Positions 29,512 to 38,047 of a DNA stretch of 55,896 nucleotides are shown piece after piece. Below the pieces are notes generated by a model. That model did no database searches. It was not told the DNA's origin and was given only the letters and a program-made list of their open reading frames with translations. Location: assembly GCA_903928345.1 (NCBI GenBank), contig CAIYQO010000270.1, positions 1 through 55,896 on the forward strand, read 5' to 3'. A program made the translations under genes and the position numbers. Positions within the stretch are counted from its first letter, which is position 1; each line of letters opens with the position of its first letter. Source of the stretch: an uncultured bacterium (GTDB lineage Bacteria; Armatimonadota; Hebobacteria; CAIYQO01).

Positions 29512-29559
29512 ATAATCGTTACAGCATGTCAACCGGAGTATCCGCGCGAAGGAGTCGTC

Positions 29560-30714
29560 ATGAAACCACCTGAAGTCACCCGGGACGGAGAGATCGAAGC
29601 GGCGCGCCCCGTAACCATGCGCCATATCGCCGAACGCTGCGGCGTCACGACGGCGACGGTGTCGCTGGCGCTGCGCCAGGATGCCCGCCTGAGCGCGGCC
29701 ACTATCGCGCGCGTGCAGGCGGTGGCGCTGGAACTCGGCTACGATCGCTCGCAGAACCAGGCCGCCCGCCGCATGGTGATGCGGCGCTACGGGCGCGACG
29801 TGGTGAATCAGATGATCGCCGTCTTCCTGCCGCGCTACTTTTACAAGGCCAACTACTTCGCGCACCTCATGGAGGGCATCATGGACGCCCTCACCGAGCA
29901 CGACTTCAATCCGGTGATCGTGGAACTCGGCCTGGGAGGCGATCCGCGCCCGTTGCCGCCCGTCTTTCCGAACAGTGAAGTCGACGGCGTCATCATGTAC
30001 GGCGGCGGCGCACTGCCGGCGCGACTGCGCGCCGCGCAAGGGTTCGGACAGCGCCCGATCGTCTCCGTCATCCTCCCCGCGGAGGAGTGCTCGCTGGTGG
30101 CGGCGGATGACGAGTACGGCGCCTACCTGGCGACGACGCACCTGCTGGAACTGGGCCATCGGCACTTCCAGAGCTGGTTCAACGAGAATAACGGCGGTGC
30201 GGTGATGGCGATCCGCCGCGCCGGAGTGCTGCGCGCGCTACGCGAGTGGCAGTTGGACCCGGCGGTGCATCTCCACGACGCCGCGTGGTATATGGGCACC
30301 ATCATACCGCCGTTCCACCTGGCGCTCCCCGACGCGGATCACCGCGACAACACCGGTTTTCGCCAGGAAGTGCAGGACGAATATATCCGCTACATGCGCG
30401 CCCACCCGGAGATCACCGCCATCCTCGCCTCCAACGACGCCTACGCCCGCCGCATCTGGTATCTGTTGCGCCGGGAGGGGTGGCGCATTCCGGATGATAT
30501 CAGCATTGTCGGCTACGATGACACTGACCCGATGCCCGACGAGCACGGCCTCAACATCCTAACCTCGGTGCACCTGCCGCTGGTCGAAGTGGGCCGCGGC
30601 GCCGGTGAGCAGATCATCGACAGCGTGCTCAACCACGTCGCCCTTGCCCCGCGCCTGGTGCTCCCCCCCACCCTGCAGGTGCGCGCCTCCACCGCGCCGG
30701 CAAAACGCGGGTAA
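29560..30714 (+). CDS. LacI-family transcriptional regulator
   Basis: 384 residues. The N-terminal helix-turn-helix reads TMRHIAERCGVTTATVSLAL (about 19-38) followed by ARVQAVALELGYDRSQNQAARRM, the hinge-helix region. The sugar-binding periplasmic-protein-like core shows the family landmarks EVDGVIMYGG, DEYGAYLATTHLLELGHR, ITAILASNDAYARRIWYLLR and IPDDISIVGYDDTD. GAAGGAG precedes ATG 29560; a longer frame to 29491 runs into the promoter. The divergent position suggests it controls the 29317-25305 operon in response to a carbohydrate. A terminator follows directly. Confidence 0.93.
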   Translation: MKPPEVTRDGEIEAARPVTMRHIAERCGVTTATVSLALRQDARLSAATIARVQAVALELGYDRSQNQAARRMVMRRYGRDVVNQMIAVFLPRYFYKANYFAHLMEGIMDALTEHDFNPVIVELGLGGDPRPLPPVFPNSEVDGVIMYGGGALPARLRAAQGFGQRPIVSVILPAEECSLVAADDEYGAYLATTHLLELGHRHFQSWFNENNGGAVMAIRRAGVLRALREWQLDPAVHLHDAAWYMGTIIPPFHLALPDADHRDNTGFRQEVQDEYIRYMRAHPEITAILASNDAYARRIWYLLRREGWRIPDDISIVGYDDTDPMPDEHGLNILTSVHLPLVEVGRGAGEQIIDSVLNHVALAPRLVLPPTLQVRASTAPAKRG

Positions 30715-30738
30715 CGCCAACCCACTATAGATGCAGTT

Positions 30739-30787
30739 CGAGACGGTCAGTCGCGGGTAATACCACGCACTGACCGTCTCGGTTTTT
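30739..30787 (+). terminator. rho-independent terminator of the LacI-family gene
   Basis: Perfect 13-bp stem CGAGACGGTCAGT / ACTGACCGTCTCG across a 17-base loop, followed by five T residues. Confidence 0.88.
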
Positions 30788-30839
30788 GGTGCCGCGGCTG
30801 CCGCAAGTTCGGCGTTGTTCGCAATACCGTGCAATTCTC

Positions 30840-30935
30840 ATGTGGCATGGCCATCACGGCCATGGGATATCACGGGCGGGACGCCCGTGCCACGCGATAC
30901 CCACGGGCGAGACGCCCGTGCCACTTTGAGATTTG
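30840..30935. repeat. three tandem palindromic units
   Basis: Two near-identical units contain ACGGGCG(G/A)GACGCCCGTGCCAC and a third, diverged unit contains GGCATGGCCATCACGGCCATG. Each is self-complementary around a short centre. The layout is a BIME-like cluster of a dispersed palindrome. The rest of the 30715-31036 gap holds only the two terminators. Confidence 0.7.
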
Positions 30936-30983
30936 AATGACATTGACACTGCTCGTACCCCACAATTCAAGCGTTCCCGCAAC

Positions 30984-31018
30984 AAAAAACCGCCGGGCGG
31001 CAAGGCCGCCCGGCGGTT
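30984..31018 (-). terminator. rho-independent terminator of the FlgD-repeat protein gene
   Basis: On the minus strand the stem ACCGCCGGGCGGC / GCCGCCCGGCGGT with a small loop is followed by six T residues, about 20 bases after the stop codon at 31037. Confidence 0.9.
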
Positions 31019-31036
31019 GCGCTTAGCTTCGCCGGC

Positions 31037-33220
31037 TTACTGCATGCTGAAGCTCATGTCGGCGCCGATCCAGCCGGTCCAGCCACTGCCGGTATTCCAC
31101 TGGTAGTAGCTGGCGGAACCGCCCCACCCGGACTGCACCCACGTCATGGGATTGGTTTCGCCGTAGGGCACGGTCTGACAGTAGTAGTCGTTGGCGTCGG
31201 TGCCGCTCGGAGCCTCGACCCACAGACGATACGACTGACCCTGCGTCAGCGTGACCGTCTTCGGCAGCGTGACGTAGAACCAGCTCTGAGGAGTGCTCAC
31301 CTGCGCGGCCGTGGCTAGCACGCCGGTGTCCAGGTCAGTCCCGCTCGAAGTGGAGAAGTGGTAGATCAGGTTGCCGCTGGGCGACCCCATCTTCTTCACC
31401 GGGATGCCGATGCGCGCCACGGTGGTCGTCGGCTGCGTCCAAGCGATGAGCTGACCATACTGGCGCGACCCATAGATCGTGGCCGCCATGCTCTCGACGA
31501 CGGGCACCAGCGCGCCGTAGTACGGATCGCCGGTATTCACGCCGTCGCTCCAGGTGAGCATCGTCGGGAAGTGCGAGCCGTTGTCGGTGAACTTCGTCGC
31601 CCACGGGTTTTCCGGGATGGCCGCGTACGGCGCCCATGCACCGGCGATGCCCCACGGGGAGTCATACTGTTCGCCGCGGTTGCCGGTGGCATCCCACGGG
31701 ACCACACGGGTAATCACCGAGTTCGGTGACGACCAGTTGACCGACGGGCTCGGGTCGGTGTTGAAGAGCACCAGGTGGTACTTCTGTCCGGCCACGAGGC
31801 TGGCGGTGATGGCGAAGTCCATCGGGCCATTCTGCGCGCCGTTCATGTGATCCGACGGCGTGATGCCGGTGGTCTGCCCGATGACGGTGCCGCTCGGGTA
31901 GTTATCCGACCCGTTGGTCTGAATCTGGAAGGTGTATATCCCGTTCGTGCCGGCGCCGTAGTTCGGCGTCGGGCGGGTCTTCCACTCCATGGTGATGTGG
32001 TTGATGGTGCCAGTGCGCGGGGCCATGAAGGCCACGCCGAACTTCACGTTGCCGTAGCGCGTGAGTTCAAAGTTGCCGGACGCCACGCCTTCCACTAGCT
32101 GGCCCTTCTCGACGGCACTGGTCGGCGGGGTGGTCGTACCACCGCCGGAGGGCGGAGTCACTACCACCGCGGTCTTGATCGCCACCGTGCCGCTGGCACT
32201 GGTGATGGCGCCGCCGGCGGTGGTGGTGCCGGTGATGGCCACGGTGTACGTGCCATCGGGCTGCACGGCGCCGGCGGTGTTGGTGCCGTTCCAGCTATAC
32301 GTCGCCGTGCCCGCGGGCTCGTTCTTATAGTCCAGCGGGAGCACTTCCGTACCGGCGCTGTTCTTGATGGCGAAATGGTAGTTCGCCTGCGCGGGGACGG
32401 TGTAGGTGATCGTCGTGGTCGCCTTTGCGCTCGCGTCGAAGGAAGCGGGCGCGATGCTCGTGATGCTGAAGGCACCACCGGACGCGGGCGGCGTGACCAC
32501 CGTGCCCAGCGTTACCGTGCCGGTGCCGCTGCTCAGCGACCCGCCGGACATGGTGGTGCCGCTGACGACGATGCTATACGCCCCGTTCGGCAGCGTCACG
32601 CCACCGGTGCCGGTGCCGTTCCACGCGTAGGTACGCGGGCCGGCCGGCTCGTTCTTGTAGTCCAGCGCGAAGACTTCACTGCCACCCGAGTTTTTTATCG
32701 CGAAGTGGTAATTCGCCTGCGTCGGGACGGTGTAGTTGATGTTCGCCGACTGGCCGCTGCCCGGGTTGAAGGTCGCGGGTGAGACGCTCGTCACCGCGAA
32801 AGCCGACCCGCTGTAACTGATGGCGCCGTGGGTGACGGTGACGGGCGCGGTGGCCGGGGTGACGGCCACCCCGCTGACCGTGCCGTCCACCACGACGGTG
32901 TAGACGCCGTCGGGCACGACCACGTAGTTGCTGTCGCGTCCGTTCCAGTAGACCGAGCGCGAACCGGCGGTGAGGCCGGTATAGGTGGAGATGCTGCGGA
33001 CCAGCGTGCCGGCGCTATTGCGCACGTAGACGCGGTAGTTGCCCGTAGCGGGGACGGCATAGGTGATGATGGTGGATTGCCCTATGCTCGGATTAATCGT
33101 CCCGGGCGAGATGGCCACGATCTGGACGGCGCTGCCGGCAAAAGCCAGCGTCGCCGCGAAGATGGCCGCCAGGATTGCTACGGCGCCGAACGCCAGGTAG
33201 CGTGCATGTTTTCGAACCAT
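31037..33220 (-). CDS. secreted surface protein with three FlgD-like Ig repeats
   Basis: 727 residues. Signal peptide (about 1-29), then three FlgD-type Ig repeats at about 32-125, 137-232 and 247-345. Repeats 2 and 3 share QANYHFAIKNS, LDYKNEPAG and a WNGT turn followed by Gly-rich LPNGAYS/QPDGTYT strands, so they are recent duplicates. A Pro/Gly/Thr linker (PPSGGGTTTPP) leads to a C-terminal beta-rich region (about 370-727) of carbohydrate-binding or DUF4082-like appearance with many Trp and Tyr. CAGGAGGAG precedes ATG 33220. Probably extracellular adhesion or glycan binding. Confidence 0.75.
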   Translation of the reverse strand: MVRKHARYLAFGAVAILAAIFAATLAFAGSAVQIVAISPGTINPSIGQSTIITYAVPATGNYRVYVRNSAGTLVRSISTYTGLTAGSRSVYWNGRDSNYVVVPDGVYTVVVDGTVSGVAVTPATAPVTVTHGAISYSGSAFAVTSVSPATFNPGSGQSANINYTVPTQANYHFAIKNSGGSEVFALDYKNEPAGPRTYAWNGTGTGGVTLPNGAYSIVVSGTTMSGGSLSSGTGTVTLGTVVTPPASGGAFSITSIAPASFDASAKATTTITYTVPAQANYHFAIKNSAGTEVLPLDYKNEPAGTATYSWNGTNTAGAVQPDGTYTVAITGTTTAGGAITSASGTVAIKTAVVVTPPSGGGTTTPPTSAVEKGQLVEGVASGNFELTRYGNVKFGVAFMAPRTGTINHITMEWKTRPTPNYGAGTNGIYTFQIQTNGSDNYPSGTVIGQTTGITPSDHMNGAQNGPMDFAITASLVAGQKYHLVLFNTDPSPSVNWSSPNSVITRVVPWDATGNRGEQYDSPWGIAGAWAPYAAIPENPWATKFTDNGSHFPTMLTWSDGVNTGDPYYGALVPVVESMAATIYGSRQYGQLIAWTQPTTTVARIGIPVKKMGSPSGNLIYHFSTSSGTDLDTGVLATAAQVSTPQSWFYVTLPKTVTLTQGQSYRLWVEAPSGTDANDYYCQTVPYGETNPMTWVQSGWGGSASYYQWNTGSGWTGWIGADMSFSMQ

Positions 33221-33346
33221 GTCTCCTCCTGCGATTGGGCCACGAGGAGTGCGGAATGCCGGTGGGGTGCACGTGGGAACCGCGGCATGCAGCGCGCCGG
33301 GTGGCGTGTATGGCGTGTGGCGCAGCATGAGGGAGACATGAGGGCC

Positions 33347-33363
33347 GTGTCATAGTGTGACAC
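33347..33363. promoter_or_regulatory. operator-like palindrome
   Basis: GTGTCA-N5-TGACAC lies about 127 bases upstream of the start of the FlgD-repeat protein gene. Perfect 6-base arms with a 5-base spacer suit a dimeric regulator; no other evidence. Confidence 0.3.
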
Positions 33364-33470
33364 AGCATCTGTACCCTTGCCACCCGTGCCTAAACACGCA
33401 CGGCGGGATGGAGATTACCAGGAAAATGGGGAGGCGAAGCAATAAAAAATTAACGATGACGACGGTGGGG

Positions 33471-33564
33471 CTCGTAGTAGGCACGCAGCGGAGCAAGGGC
33501 CGTTACCCCTCACATCTTCGATGTGAGGGATGCGCCTTGCTGCGCTGCGTCGCTACTACGCGCC
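33471..33564. repeat. long hairpin element with nested stem
   Basis: Outer arms around GTAGTAGGCACGCAGCGGAGC pair with the reverse complement of GCTGCGTCGCTACTAC, and a perfect inner stem CCCTCACATC / GATGTGAGGG closes on a TTC loop at 33517-33519. It lies between two minus-strand genes. It looks like a dispersed palindromic element or a structured RNA. No gene is seen in the rest of 33221-33578. Confidence 0.7.
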
Positions 33565-33578
33565 CCAAAGATCCACTG

Positions 33579-34178
33579 CTACTTGATCGTCAGATCCACC
33601 CGGTAGCTATACCAGTCGCTCTCGTAGGAATTGCCGGGGTCGACGCGGATGTAGACGGTTTCGCCGGCGTACATCTTCACCAGCGCGGTGATGGTGTTGG
33701 CCTGCCCGGCGGTGTTGGGGAGTTGGGTGGGACCGGCAATTTTGGCGGCATTGCAGTAGATGGTCACCGTGACGCCGTCACCGGTGGTGTCGTCGATGAG
33801 GCTCTGGAAGGTGGCGGAGAGCTGCACCGTGCCGTCCTGCGGCACCAGCCAGGTGAGCACCGCCTGGCGCCCGTCGCCGGGGCGCAGCCGGTCGCGCGCG
33901 ATGAGCACTTCCGGGGCGGGGGTGCCGACCCAGCAACTGGTGAGGGTATACGGCAGGCCGTCCGGCGCCGTCGTCCACGTCAGCGGGGTGAAGTCCGTCT
34001 TCCCGGGCGTCGCCGCGGCGTAACCCCAGCCGTCCGTGCCCTGCACGTGGCTGAACTGCCCCGGCAGGCTGTGGCCGTCCGTCGAACCTGACGGCTCGAG
34101 ATTGATCGTGCCCCCGTTTTGCGTGCTGCAGCCGGCCAGTACCACGGCCAGCAGCAACCCGAGCACCACGTCGCGCAT
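33579..34178 (-). CDS. lipoprotein with beta-sandwich domain
   Basis: 199 residues: short hydrophobic leader with lipobox VLAGC (Cys17), a Gly/Ser-rich linker, and a beta-rich domain (VLTWLVPQDGTVQLSATF, GVTVTIYCNAAKI, VKMYAGETVYIRVDPG, YSYRVDLTIK). The VYIRVDPG strand and terminal layout resemble galactose-binding or pre-peptidase C-terminal-like sandwiches. GGGAAGGG precedes ATG 34178. It is 83 bases downstream of the DUF4139 gene and may be transcribed with it. Function unknown. Confidence 0.72.
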   Translation of the reverse strand: MRDVVLGLLLAVVLAGCSTQNGGTINLEPSGSTDGHSLPGQFSHVQGTDGWGYAAATPGKTDFTPLTWTTAPDGLPYTLTSCWVGTPAPEVLIARDRLRPGDGRQAVLTWLVPQDGTVQLSATFQSLIDDTTGDGVTVTIYCNAAKIAGPTQLPNTAGQANTITALVKMYAGETVYIRVDPGNSYESDWYSYRVDLTIK

Positions 34179-34261
34179 GCCCTTCCCCCCGCACCATTCT
34201 ACCGGCGGTGGCGCGAGGAAGTGTCATGAAAGCGCGACGTGATGCCCGGGTTGGCACGGGA

Positions 34262-36406
34262 TCAGCGCAGATCCAGGTCGTCCACGTAGGCGTTCAGCTC
34301 GCTGCTGCGGGCGTTCTCCTGCGCCTGCAACGTGTCGATGCGCTTGTGCAGCGTCTCAATGTACGACTCCTGATCGTCCAACTTGCGCAGGTACCGCTTA
34401 TACAGCTCGGAGGTATGGTCGAGTTGCGCCATGTTGCGGCGGATACGCTCCTGCTCGCCGGCCATGGACTGAATCTCCCCCTGCGCCTGTTCGCGGCGGC
34501 GTTCCAGCTCCTCCAACTCGGCCTTCTTCTCCGCCACACGCCGGAGGGCGGCGCGCATCGGGTCGGAGATGGTGGCGTTGGTCAGGTAGGCCACAATCGT
34601 TTCGCGCGCCAGGCCAAGCACGGCGAAGCTTTCATAGTCGGTCTTTTCTTCCGCGACGGCGAACTTCACCGGCGCCTTGCCGTCCAGCTTCACCCGGAAG
34701 CGGTAAAGCGTATCCGTGCGCTCATCCGCCTTCGCCGGCGTGGTAAGCTTCCAACCCGTTTCCAGCGGTTGCTCGATCACCAGCGTACGCGCCTTGGCAT
34801 CCGTCACGCGGAAGGTGTAGCTGGTGGTGCGTACGAACTTATGGTTCAGGTAGAGCACCCCCTTCACCAGCTTCACCGCCACGATCTCTTTGCCACTGCC
34901 CTCCGTTTTCGTCTCGCTCTCCACCCCCAGGTCGATGCCGTAGGAGATAAGACGCTCCTCGTTCGGCGACAGGTCTTCGATGGAGGCGTCGCCGGCGTAG
35001 ACGTTCTTGTTATACACCGTGATCGGGCCGCTCATCAGGTGCACGCCGGTGGTATTTTTTAGCGTGAGCCCGTAGAGCGGGTACTTGGTGTGCACAGCGG
35101 GGTTGTAGATGGAGACCGGCCAGGCCTCCACCGCGCCGGCCACGATCGGCAGCAGCGCGGACTGCTGGCGTGGCAACGTGACGGGGGCTTTGATGGCATA
35201 CTCGAACGCCTGCCCCAGGTCGGTGGCGTTGGCCGCGGATGCGACGGTGCGCTGCGCCACCGCGTGCATCGGCTCGGGCATCATTGACAATCGCGGTTGC
35301 GCGGCGACGAGCTCCTGTACGCTGCCATCGGTTTGGAAACCGGCGAGTCCGGCGACTACGCCCGTCATGGGACGGCCCGGGCCGGCCATCGGCGGCGTGG
35401 CTGTGAACGTTTGAGTGTTCCCGGTGAGCGTAGTGCCATCACCCGCACGCACGCCGTTTACGAGGATATCCGCCGTTTTTTTATCCGTCGCCGAACCGTT
35501 ATCGTCGAAGCTCTCCAACTGCGCGCCGTAGGCGATGGGCTGCAGGGAGGCGAACAGGCGCGGCTGCACCAGCGGGCGCGCCAGATAGAGGGGCGTATAC
35601 AGGTCCTGGATGAAACTGATGGGCCGACCGGAGACCAGCGACAGGTGGATGCCCGTCCAGTCGGCGTCGGAGGTATTCTCCACCACCGCCCACCCCTGCA
35701 GCGCCGCGGTGTCGTCGCCGAGTACCAGGCGGTAGGAGGTCTTCCAGATCGGCGTTTCCGCCAGGTAGCCCACCACCACATGGCGCTCGCCCGCGCCGGT
35801 GAAGGAAACGACGACGGGTTTGCGCCCGTTGTCCAACCCGGCGGCCACCACGCCCAGCGCATCCTGCAGCTCTTTGTTAAGCTTCTCGTCGAGGATGCGC
35901 AGGCTCTGCACGTCGTCCAGCGGCAGCTTCACCAGCCCGGCGTCGGTGTAGAGGGTGAGCATCTCCTGCTCCAGGATGTCCGCGCCGACCTTGCGCTTCT
36001 TCATCTCTACGCCGACGATTTTCCCCGTCACCGTCTGCGCGCCCTTCACCTCCACCGGCACGCCGCGCAGGCGGCTGAGCAACTGCCCGTAGCTGGGATT
36101 GTCGGTGAGATCGACGGCGAAGGCCTTGAGCGTTTTGCTCACGGGATCCTTCGCGCCGTAGGTGACGGAGGAAACCTTGCCGCCGTCGAGGTCGAGGAGC
36201 ACCATCGACTTGAGCAGGTCGTTGATCTGTTCCGTTTTGAAGGAAAGCTGCACGGTGGCGTCGCCGGTCACCGTGCCGGAGCGCTGCACGTAGCCCACCC
36301 CGCTGGAGTACAGCACCACCTCGGTGATGGGCAGTTCGGCTCCCTCCGCCCACACCGCGCCCGCCACCACGAGCGCCACCAGCCACACGAACACCCCACG
36401 TGCCAT
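34262..36406 (-). CDS. DUF4139 domain-containing exported protein
   Basis: 714 residues with a signal peptide ending near VWAEG. It opens with ITEVVLYSSGVGYVQRSGTV, typical of DUF4139/mucoidy-inhibitor-like proteins, and carries further family landmarks: PIWKTSYRLVLGDD, GWAVVENTSDADWTGIHLSLVSGRPISF and KTTYP-like core strands (YPLYGLTLKNTTGVHLMSGPI). The last 100 residues (about 610-714) form a heptad-rich coiled coil (ELEELERRREQAQGEIQSM). GAACAGGAGG precedes ATG 36406. The family's biochemical role is not established. Confidence 0.85.
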   Translation of the reverse strand: MARGVFVWLVALVVAGAVWAEGAELPITEVVLYSSGVGYVQRSGTVTGDATVQLSFKTEQINDLLKSMVLLDLDGGKVSSVTYGAKDPVSKTLKAFAVDLTDNPSYGQLLSRLRGVPVEVKGAQTVTGKIVGVEMKKRKVGADILEQEMLTLYTDAGLVKLPLDDVQSLRILDEKLNKELQDALGVVAAGLDNGRKPVVVSFTGAGERHVVVGYLAETPIWKTSYRLVLGDDTAALQGWAVVENTSDADWTGIHLSLVSGRPISFIQDLYTPLYLARPLVQPRLFASLQPIAYGAQLESFDDNGSATDKKTADILVNGVRAGDGTTLTGNTQTFTATPPMAGPGRPMTGVVAGLAGFQTDGSVQELVAAQPRLSMMPEPMHAVAQRTVASAANATDLGQAFEYAIKAPVTLPRQQSALLPIVAGAVEAWPVSIYNPAVHTKYPLYGLTLKNTTGVHLMSGPITVYNKNVYAGDASIEDLSPNEERLISYGIDLGVESETKTEGSGKEIVAVKLVKGVLYLNHKFVRTTSYTFRVTDAKARTLVIEQPLETGWKLTTPAKADERTDTLYRFRVKLDGKAPVKFAVAEEKTDYESFAVLGLARETIVAYLTNATISDPMRAALRRVAEKKAELEELERRREQAQGEIQSMAGEQERIRRNMAQLDHTSELYKRYLRKLDDQESYIETLHKRIDTLQAQENARSSELNAYVDDLDLR

Positions 36407-36470
36407 CGCCCCACCTCCTGTTCGGATTGATTCGGTAGGCGATAGACGGTCGGGACGGGGAAAATGTTCC

Positions 36471-36668
36471 GTCTGAACCGGGATTTGGGGAGATTAATGG
36501 ATTTCCTTGATTGGGGGAACGGCTTGGCATCGCTCTGCAGACGGATGACCTGGCGGGTTAATAGTATCAAATGCGATCCATCATCAAAGATGCAACGCAG
36601 ATCCGCCAGCCCGAAATCGTTCCCCTAATCAAGAAAATCCCTTAATCCCCCCAAATCCCGGTTCAGAC
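36471..36668. repeat. imperfect inverted repeat pair of the TCTGAACC type
   Basis: Left arm 36471-36521 (GTCTGAACCGGGATTTGGGG...) and right arm 36618-36668 are about 50-base inverted copies with a handful of mismatches, enclosing 96 bases. The right arm supplies the TGA stop (36663-36665) of the lipoate-family gene. A related sequence occurs at 45847-45947. From memory, such TCTGAACC/GGATTAA repeats are dispersed in many environmental bacteria. Confidence 0.75.
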
Positions 36669-37463
36669 CACGAACTCCCCCAGCCGCTCCTTCGCCCGCG
36701 CGATCTCGGCGGGGGTGAGGGTGGAGGTTTCCAGGGTGATGCCGAGGGCGGCGGTGAAGCCGGCGCAGAGGGCGGCGACCACGTCGTCGTGGGGCACGGG
36801 GCGGCCGGCGGCGGTGTGCAGATCGACCATGCCGCTCTGCGCCACGAGTTCCCACTCGGAACGGTAGAAAACATCCGCCCAGCGCGGATAGTCTACCGCC
36901 AGCGGGAGGGAGTTCTGCTGCAGGATCACGCCGTCTTTGCGCTGCTGGGCGCTGCCGATGATCTTTTTGCCGTCCACCATCAGGTCGCAGCGTGCCTTGG
37001 CGGCGAAACAGGCGGGATTGCCGGCGGCCATCACGGAGGTCGGGTCGCCGCCGCGCGCCGCCGCCTTGCGGTCGACCAACTCGGCATTCAACCCCAGGCG
37101 GCGCAGGCCGTCCACCAGCGCGGCCCCCAGCGCGCGGTAGCTGTCCATCACCCCGGCACCCGCGCCGGCCAGGTGCGTCTCCGCCAGGATAGTGCTGAAG
37201 GTCACCTCGTCGTCGTGCAGAATCGCCCGCCCGCCGGTGGGGCGCCGCGCCACGTCGATGCCCAGCCGCGCGCAGTTCGCCACCTGCACGTTGCCCTCCG
37301 CCGGCTGGAATTTGCCCAGCGTCACGCACGGGGGGGTCCAGCGGTAAAAGCGCAGCACCGGTCCCGAGGTGCCATCGCGCACCGCTTCCACCAGCGCCGC
37401 ATCCACCGCCATCTGCCACGCCCCCGGCCCGTCCACCGGCGGCAAGTATCGCCACGTCGTCAT
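36663..37463 (-). CDS. lipoate/octanoate transferase (LipM/LplA family)
   Basis: About 266 residues of the biotin/lipoate transferase fold. Motifs are the substrate loop RRPTGGRAILHDDEVTFS, the acyl-AMP/Lys segment DGKKIIGSAQQRKDGVILQQNSLPL, and NPACFAAKARCDLMVDG. The Cys-Phe pair in the last segment matches the acyl-accepting Cys of octanoyltransferase LipM, so LipM is a little more likely than lipoate ligase LplA. Two adjacent ATGs (37466 and 37463) follow GAG; the second has better spacing. Modifies lipoyl domains of 2-oxoacid dehydrogenases or GcvH. Confidence 0.85.
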   Translation of the reverse strand: MTTWRYLPPVDGPGAWQMAVDAALVEAVRDGTSGPVLRFYRWTPPCVTLGKFQPAEGNVQVANCARLGIDVARRPTGGRAILHDDEVTFSTILAETHLAGAGAGVMDSYRALGAALVDGLRRLGLNAELVDRKAAARGGDPTSVMAAGNPACFAAKARCDLMVDGKKIIGSAQQRKDGVILQQNSLPLAVDYPRWADVFYRSEWELVAQSGMVDLHTAAGRPVPHDDVVAALCAGFTAALGITLETSTLTPAEIARAKERLGEFVV

Positions 37464-37534
37464 CATATCTCTTATATTCGCGGCAAGGGTAGGGCAACTC
37501 CTGCCGACATTTTCCCCTCGCGCGTGAAGAGGGG

Positions 37535-37563
37535 TTGACACCGAGCGCGCGCTTTGGTATAGT
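37535..37563 (+). promoter_or_regulatory. strong promoter of tRNA-Glu
   Basis: Perfect TTGACA (37535-37540), a 17-base spacer and TATAGT (37558-37563), 19 bases before the mature tRNA 5' end. Confidence 0.85.
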
Positions 37564-37582
37564 AAATCCCGTCTGATGTCGT

Positions 37583-37659
37583 GGCCCCTTCGTCTAGTGG
37601 CCCAGGACGCCTGGTTCTCAGCCAGGAGATCAGGGGTTCGAATCCCCTAGGGGCTGCCA
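37583..37659 (+). tRNA. tRNA-Glu (anticodon CUC)
   Basis: Cloverleaf: acceptor GGCCCCT pairs with AGGGGCT (one G-U), anticodon stem CCTGG/CCAGG with loop TTCTCAG placing CTC at 34-36, T arm AGGGG-TTCGAAT-CCCCT, discriminator G and an encoded CCA (37657-37659). Decodes GAG. Confidence 0.97.
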
Positions 37660-37663
37660 CTTG

Positions 37664-37693
37664 AACCGCCGGAGCTTTCCTCCGGCGGTTTTC
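37664..37693 (+). terminator. terminator downstream of tRNA-Glu
   Basis: Stem AACCGCCGGAG / CTCCGGCGGTT with a CTTTC loop, followed by a short T run. Confidence 0.75.
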
Positions 37694-37729
37694 CATTTGG
37701 TGGGAAGGTTGTGATATACTACGGATACC

Positions 37730-38047
37730 ATGCAACCGACCACGGAACAACTGAATGAAGTCGTGCAGCGCATCGTGACGACCGTGCACCCGCTGCGGGT
37801 GGTGCTCTTCGGCTCCGCCGCGCGCGGTGAGATGCACGCCGACAGCGATCTCGACGTGCTGGTGGTCATGCCCGAGGGCACACATCGTCGGCATACGGCG
37901 GAAGAGCTGCATCGGCACTTCTTCGGTATCCCCTTCGCTATCGATGTAATCGTCGCAACTCCGACGGATATTGAACGTCACCGCTTCAATATCGGGTTAA
38001 TCTACCGGACGATCCTCGAAGAAGGGCGTGAGTTATATGCCGCCTGA
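37730..38047 (+). CDS. minimal nucleotidyltransferase (MNT), first of a tandem pair
   Basis: 105 residues. Polymerase-beta-like nucleotidyltransferase motif: FGSAARGEMHADSDLDVLVV with Gly28-Ser29 and Asp40/Asp42, and a likely third acidic residue in FAIDVIVA. Family knowledge: such MntA-type proteins usually pair with a HEPN toxin and act as antitoxin by AMPylating it. Here the next gene is another nucleotidyltransferase and no HEPN gene is adjacent. A TATACT -10 box (37715-37720) lies so close to ATG 37730 that the mRNA may be leaderless. Confidence 0.85.
   Translation: MQPTTEQLNEVVQRIVTTVHPLRVVLFGSAARGEMHADSDLDVLVVMPEGTHRRHTAEELHRHFFGIPFAIDVIVATPTDIERHRFNIGLIYRTILEEGRELYAA

Noticed and set aside
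30840-30935. Possible mini CRISPR array
   Set aside because: Units are adjacent palindromes without spacers of constant length, and no cas genes are nearby.
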